From assembly GCA_030248135.1 (NCBI GenBank), contig JASANC010000991.1:1-64000 (forward strand): DNA of 64,000 nt, written 5' to 3'. Below are positions 60,401 to 64,000 of this stretch, one piece after another; position 1 is the first letter of the stretch; each line of letters begins with the position of its first letter. Below the pieces are notes generated by a model, which was not told where the DNA came from, made no database searches, and saw only the letters and a list, made by a program, of their open reading frames with translations. Source of the DNA: Theristus sp. LFF4_11. Lineage: Eukaryota; Nematoda; Chromadorea; Monhysterida; Xyalidae. Position numbers and translations under genes: made by a program.

Positions 60401-63400
60401 GTCGCAACAACCGACCTTGATGAGATATTTGCGGCTGTCCTCATCGTACGTACAGCAGAACGGGTCGCCCTCGGTGTAAAGTTGACCGGGAATCGGTGTA
60501 CCATCCGCGCTCACGTACTTCGCCAGGAACGCTTTGCTGGGATCGCGGAGAAATACCTGTTTTAGGTGGACAACATATTGCATCGTGAGATTGATATTGT
60601 ACTGTTTTGTTCAATTTCTTGTCAATTACTAAGCATTTAACTCAAGCTTTTACGATCCAAGTGGTTCGAGAGGGGCACATCACTGATAAGGCGACCCCTC
60701 TTCTGCATCAAATGTTGGCCAGGCCGAAATGCAGGGAACCACCATACAAATTGGTTGATTTGGTCATGTTATCAGCACAGTATGGATAACTATTTCCGCC
60801 CATTTTTTTCATTCGAAACTGTTTCAGTCAATCAAGCCAGTGACGCTCAGTCCTATGCCACCCAACCCAACCATCAAACTGTCCATAAAAAATCAATTAT
60901 CCCTAGCCTACTATAGTCGAACTTTAAATTATAGGAAATCAGCTGATTGGTTGGTGGTCACGTGATGCATGCTTTCTATGCTGCTGTGGGAACGGCGTTT
61001 GGTTTGCACAGAAAGCATGCATACCGTAATCACCAGCGAATCAGCTGATTCCCTATAATTTAGAGTTCGACTTTAGCTGTCCACAAAGAATTCCCATAAG
61101 CACCGTACTTCGGTCGACTGTTTCTCCCTGGTCTCCTTCAGATTCAGTCGTTCACATTTGATCACGTGCCCGTGCGCGAATCCACGTTGGTAGGACGCTT
61201 TGTTGATCACCATCGCGTCCTCCATGTCGTAGCCGCTGTATGAAATCACCGCAACGATAGCGTTCGTGCCCATCGGGTACTCGTCGATGTTGTACCTGCG
61301 TTGTTGTCGTTGTTGTTCATGGCTCAGTTGTACCTGCGTGCGCGCGCATCGTTCGCAAGTTTTCAGTTTTTTTTCAGCAGTCCATTTCTTTCCAGTTCAA
61401 ACATTTCATTCAAATGTTTCAGCCATGCACATAACATCCGTCTGTGCTGGTCATCATTTTCCATGGGGCGGTGCAGCCCGGCCCTTGTTGTACTGTACGA
61501 GCCGGAGGGCGCAGCGGTATCCGCTTACCAGGCGAAAAACCGCAATAAACAGTGCTTGCACTAGTTGTAATTCGTCAAACTGCAACCTGCTCAGTTCAAC
61601 CGGTGTAAGCAAGCAACATCCGTTCGTGCGCAACTCCATTCAAGTAAAACAAGCTGTGGGCGAACATTCAACAACCCAAACGTTTATAATGTTTGACTGC
61701 GGTGGTAAACACAAAGCAAAGGCCGACAACAACAAAAAACAACAACAAAAACAACCAAACACACTTGTCATACGCGACCGGCTTGAACACGGGCGACTGC
61801 GGATAGAGCAGTTTGTACATTTTGTTGTCCACTCTGCTAAACCAGTTATAAAGCGGAAAGCCCATCGTCTGTTTGCCCATCTGACACTGGTAAACATTGC
61901 GCGGCGACTGGTTGTGATCGGGCATCGGGATTAAATTCGCGGCGAAACTGAACAACGACGACGTGTCCAGCTCTTGGTGGACGGTTTCGCCGGGGATCGC
62001 TTCTTTTGGATCGATGCAGATGTTCAGGTAGACCTAAAGGAATGAATTGTGCTACTACGTGACCCACTGATTCGTGGGCAATGCGCACATCACACCACAT
62101 TGCCTGAGGACAAATCGTTTGGTTTTTCATCACACCTTTGCGCGATAATAGGCCGACAATGACTGACTGTTTATGATCTTCTATTTTTGGTCCCGAGACT
62201 CAATGCGCGCATCGATAGACAAACAGTTTCAGGCATGACGCGGGTATTCGCAAATTGGCAAAGTGATCCGAATCCACCAAAAATAGGGTCGAGTCACTTA
62301 GGCGACTTTGAATTGCCACAGAATGATTGAAACTGGTTTCCGCTCAACGTCTGCACGCGCACTGAGTTGCAGAAGCTAAAAAATTGATAATAATAGCACA
62401 ATGGAGGCGGCGTGAACAGCGCACGCACCTGCTCGAACGTGCCAATGTGCTCAACGGCACCGCACTGCAGATTGTGCACGGGTCGCACCAGACGTGCCGT
62501 GCCGGCGAACACGTACAGTGCCGGCAACTGTGTGCGAACGTTGGCTGCATCTGCCGCGTACTCCACCAACGCGATCTCGGTCCAGTTCGGAACGCGCTTG
62601 TCGGCTGTGGATTTGCAGAGAAAAAATAAATAAATTTCAAATTTCCAGTTTTCAGATAAAAACCATTTTTTGGACGGAAAATCTTGCACCGCTCCAACCA
62701 ACACTGAACACGTGTTAGGGCTAGGGGTGTTCAAATGCAGGCTTGGAACAGCAGCACAAAACGGTTATGTATGCCATCTGGTTTACCGAAAAGGAATACA
62801 CAAACCAAAACAATAAAAAACCAAATGTCAACCTGAAAGACCACACGCAACCAAACCTGGATTACACTTTGCGACGCGTAGCGCGTGCGCCAACGGTTTG
62901 GCAAGTTTCGGATCGATGAAGCCGAGGAACTGGCCGTCAACGTAGACGGGATACGGAACTGGCTCGGACAGGCTTGGTTGTTTGGTCGGCGCTAGGCCTG
63001 AAAACAGGTTTTTTCGAGGAAATGATTCGAATTGCGGATAACATAATAACATAACACACGTTATTACTGAACTCTCTGATACAAGAAATAGCTCAGCAGA
63101 CGATTTGTGATACAAGAAACTGTGATTGGCAATTTCGAAAGATTACTTGTGGCGTATCGTGGGACGCGCGGCAGCGCAGTCCCACAATATTACAAAGCAT
63201 GAGAACCGAAACCCCAAAACACGCAACAACGCCGAACCTCGCGGCCACCTCGCCGTCGAGCGCTTGCCGGCCTCGACGACGCCGTTGCGTTTCATGAACC
63301 GCAGCAGTGGTTTCGTGTTCGGCACCGTGCACAGCACGCGACACGCTGCGGTCATGTGGTTCAGTAGGCCGCATGGGCCGCCGTCGGGCGTGTGCACCGG

Positions 63401-63868
63401 ACAGATGAAGCCCCACGCCTCCGGGCGCAGTTTGCGAACCTGCGACAGTTGAGCGATTGAAAACTCAAATGCAAAAATGTTGCATTGGGGATTTCGGTTG
63501 AGTTTGTGAATAGAATAACGCTGTGACGAAGACGAAGAATGTGTCACCCTCGTGGCCTGGTGGTAGCGCGTTCAGCTCTTGTTTGTGCATTCGGGGATCG
63601 AGCCCCGCCCAGGGGTGTATGGACACTTAATGACAGAGAAAACTCGATGGCCCCCCTGCTCAATGGCGTTCTGTACGCTTTTCTGGGTTAGCCCTGGCTA
63701 AAAACATCGCCAAAAAAATCCCAACAACAACAAAGTTGAGTTTCAATCAAAAACATAGAAAATCAGCACTCTCACATCGGTGGTTCTCATCGTCTGGAAA
63801 AACGAGCCGCGATGGATGGCGCGAAAATGCGACACGAAACGAATGTGGTTGATGCGTTCGGCAATCAC
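57473..63868 (-). CDS. POLR1B: RNA polymerase I subunit 2 (RPA2/RPA135), C-terminal 719 aa, 13 exons
   Basis: Minus-strand exons: 63868-63776, 63439-63238, 62997-62857, 62604-62429, 62033-61765, 61295-61109, 60556-60416, 60152-59987, 59751-59565, 59082-58974, 58845-58701, 58171-58064 and 57708-57473; every phase joins. It is the second-largest core subunit of the rRNA-transcribing polymerase, in the nucleolus. Marks in order: [127 protein letters not shown], then the C-terminal zinc site CTHC...CRIC and [22 protein letters not shown] identity rests on the short linkers and on VPYVF...AELMSVNIK. About 400 N-terminal residues lie beyond the right edge. Introns hold MITE E, families B, C and N, and a SINE. 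Confidence 0.96.
57738..57845 (+). repeat. Family N repeat (POLR1B intron)
   Basis: Blocks: GATGGTTTCTCTACATTTCC, GCCTGGCCAACAT, GCAGAAGAGGGGTGGCCTCA and TCAGTGATGTGCCGCTCTTG. They are shared with 59363-59511 and, inverted, with 60659-60764. Confidence 0.7.
58230..58320. repeat. Homopolymer-rich block
   Basis: Successive runs of G, A, T, C and G (8-12 nt each) replace ordinary sequence inside a POLR1B intron. It looks like low-quality consensus or collapsed reads rather than biology. Confidence 0.6.
58433..58583. repeat. Two-copy tandem repeat, about 75 bp
   Basis: TTTTCCGTGGTCATACCATA, GCATGTCAAAAACAT, CGTGCGAAAGTCAAAAGCGC is followed at once by TTTTCCGTGGCCATATACCA, GCATGTCAAAAACAC, CGTGCGGAAGTGAAAAGCGC. 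The copies differ at a few sites. It lies in the POLR1B intron 58172-58700. Confidence 0.88.
59363..59511 (+). repeat. Family N repeat (POLR1B intron)
   Basis: AATCAATCAAGTTGCATGAT, TCTGCATTTCGGCCTGGCCA, GGGTGGCCTCATCAGTGATG and GTGCCCCTCTTGAAACCAC. An internal segment of about 40 bp is extra relative to the other copies. Confidence 0.7.
60659..60764 (-). repeat. Family N repeat (POLR1B intron)
   Basis: Inverted copy: GTGGTTCGAGAGGGGCACAT, CACTGATAAGGCGACCCCTC, TTCTGCATCAAATGTTGGCC, AGGCCGAAATGCAGGGAACC. It is the cleanest copy and may be near the consensus. Confidence 0.7.
60911..61075. repeat. MITE family E, full-length copy (POLR1B intron)
   Basis: 165 bp. The left arm is TAGTCGAACTTTAAATTATA followed by GGAAATCAGCTGATTGGTTG. 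The right arm repeats this inverted (CAGCGAATCAGCTGATTCCC, then TATAATTTAGAGTTCGACTT). The arms extend to GCATGCTTTCT on each side of a short centre. Confidence 0.9.
61430..61571 (+). repeat. Family B repeat (POLR1B intron)
   Basis: CATAACATCCGTCTGTGCTG, GTCATCATTTTCCATGGGGC, GGAGGGCGCAGCGGTATCCG, CTTACCAGGCGAAAAACCGC and AACAGTGCTTGCAC. It is the most complete copy. The reverse strand (CCTGGTAAGCGGATACCGC...GGCTCGTAC) faintly resembles a tRNA head. Confidence 0.7.
62165..62390 (-). repeat. Family C repeat, inverted copy (POLR1B intron)
   Basis: On the plus strand it reads ATGATCTTCTATTTTTGGTC, CCGAGACTCAATGCGCGCAT, CAAACAGTTTCAGGCATGAC and later CGCACTGAGTTGCAGAAGC. It is the reverse complement of the 20068 and 30580 copies, with an extra internal segment. 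Confidence 0.65.
63543..63733 (+). mobile_element. tRNA-derived SINE, full-length copy with A and B boxes
   Basis: A-box-like TGGCCTGGTGG lies at 63553-63563 and B-box-like GGATCGAGCCC at 63595-63605 (GWTCRANNC type), 42 bp apart as in tRNA genes. The body is GAAAACTCGATGGCCCCCCT, GCGTTCTGTACGCTTTTCTG, GGTTAGCCCTGGCTAAAAAC. The tail is CCCAACAACAACAAAG. It lies in the POLR1B intron 63440-63775. The tRNA part lacks a full cloverleaf, so it is not a tRNA gene. Confidence 0.92.
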
Positions 63869-64000
63869 CTGAAAACAAACCGCGACAAAAAATAAATTCA
63901 CAAATTTTCAAAACCATGAATCGAAACAGTTGCCAGAAAGTAAGTCAAGGAATTTGTAAAAATGTCCACGAATCAAAAAATCGGCGCGGTTGCAGTGCAC

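Noticed and set aside
63543..63620. Functional tRNA gene
   Set aside because: A and B boxes are present, but the sequence does not fold into a full cloverleaf with paired acceptor stem and is followed by a SINE body and CAA tail.
1..64000. CRISPR arrays, operons or prophage
   Set aside because: The tandem repeats lack evenly spaced unique spacers, and the genes are spliced animal genes with long intergenic regions.

Overview
This window is nuclear DNA from an intron-rich animal, most likely an invertebrate protostome. Every gene I can rebuild is split by GT-AG introns, the proteins are animal proteins (basigin, chondroitin synthase, a DEG/ENaC N-terminus, a class A-like GPCR), and one gene belongs to the Knirps/NR0A group of nuclear receptors, known mainly from arthropods and other ecdysozoans. 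I cannot name the species. There is no sign of bacterial genes, operons, CRISPR or phage. Exons below were joined by hand; a model is trusted mainly when reading frame and splice phase agree at every junction.

Layout: 1-93 may be the tail of an upstream plus-strand gene. A minus-strand sulfotransferase-like gene lies at 2.5-5.2 kb, with an octamer minisatellite in its last intron. A plus-strand gene at 6.7-9.7 kb encodes a 359-residue type I membrane protein built on integrin-type EGF modules. Plus-strand basigin (three Ig domains) lies at 11.7-17.8 kb. A minus-strand secreted C-type lectin/PAN protein lies at 22.7-24.7 kb. A plus-strand Knirps-like orphan nuclear receptor lies at 27.6-31.9 kb. 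Plus-strand chondroitin synthase lies at 39.3-45.9 kb. A minus-strand, apparently truncated DEG/ENaC channel lies at 48.4-49.1 kb. A minus-strand divergent GPCR lies at 52.9-54.7 kb. The C-terminal ~719 residues of RNA polymerase I subunit 2 run on the minus strand from 63.9 to 57.5 kb; its N-terminus is beyond the right edge.

The genes are unrelated in function. Several are cell-surface or matrix proteins (I-EGF protein, basigin, lectin, chondroitin synthase, GPCR, channel), but nothing shows that they form a pathway.

Between and inside the genes lies a dense population of short non-autonomous transposons: a tRNA-derived SINE with a CAA tail, two hAT-like elements with target duplications, TA-flanked inverted-repeat elements, palindromic MITEs and a foldback element with 132-bp arms. 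Family letters used below: B = SINE-like repeat; C = ~220-bp dispersed repeat; D = hairpin MITE with a CATTCATGAAG core; E = MITE beginning TAGTCGAACT; F = repeat built on TACCTGACGTA; N = repeat in POLR1B introns. The points most worth checking are an intron that appears to be made of a piece of MITE E, the I-EGF-only membrane protein, the insertion inside the Knirps-like DNA-binding domain, and the truncated channel.
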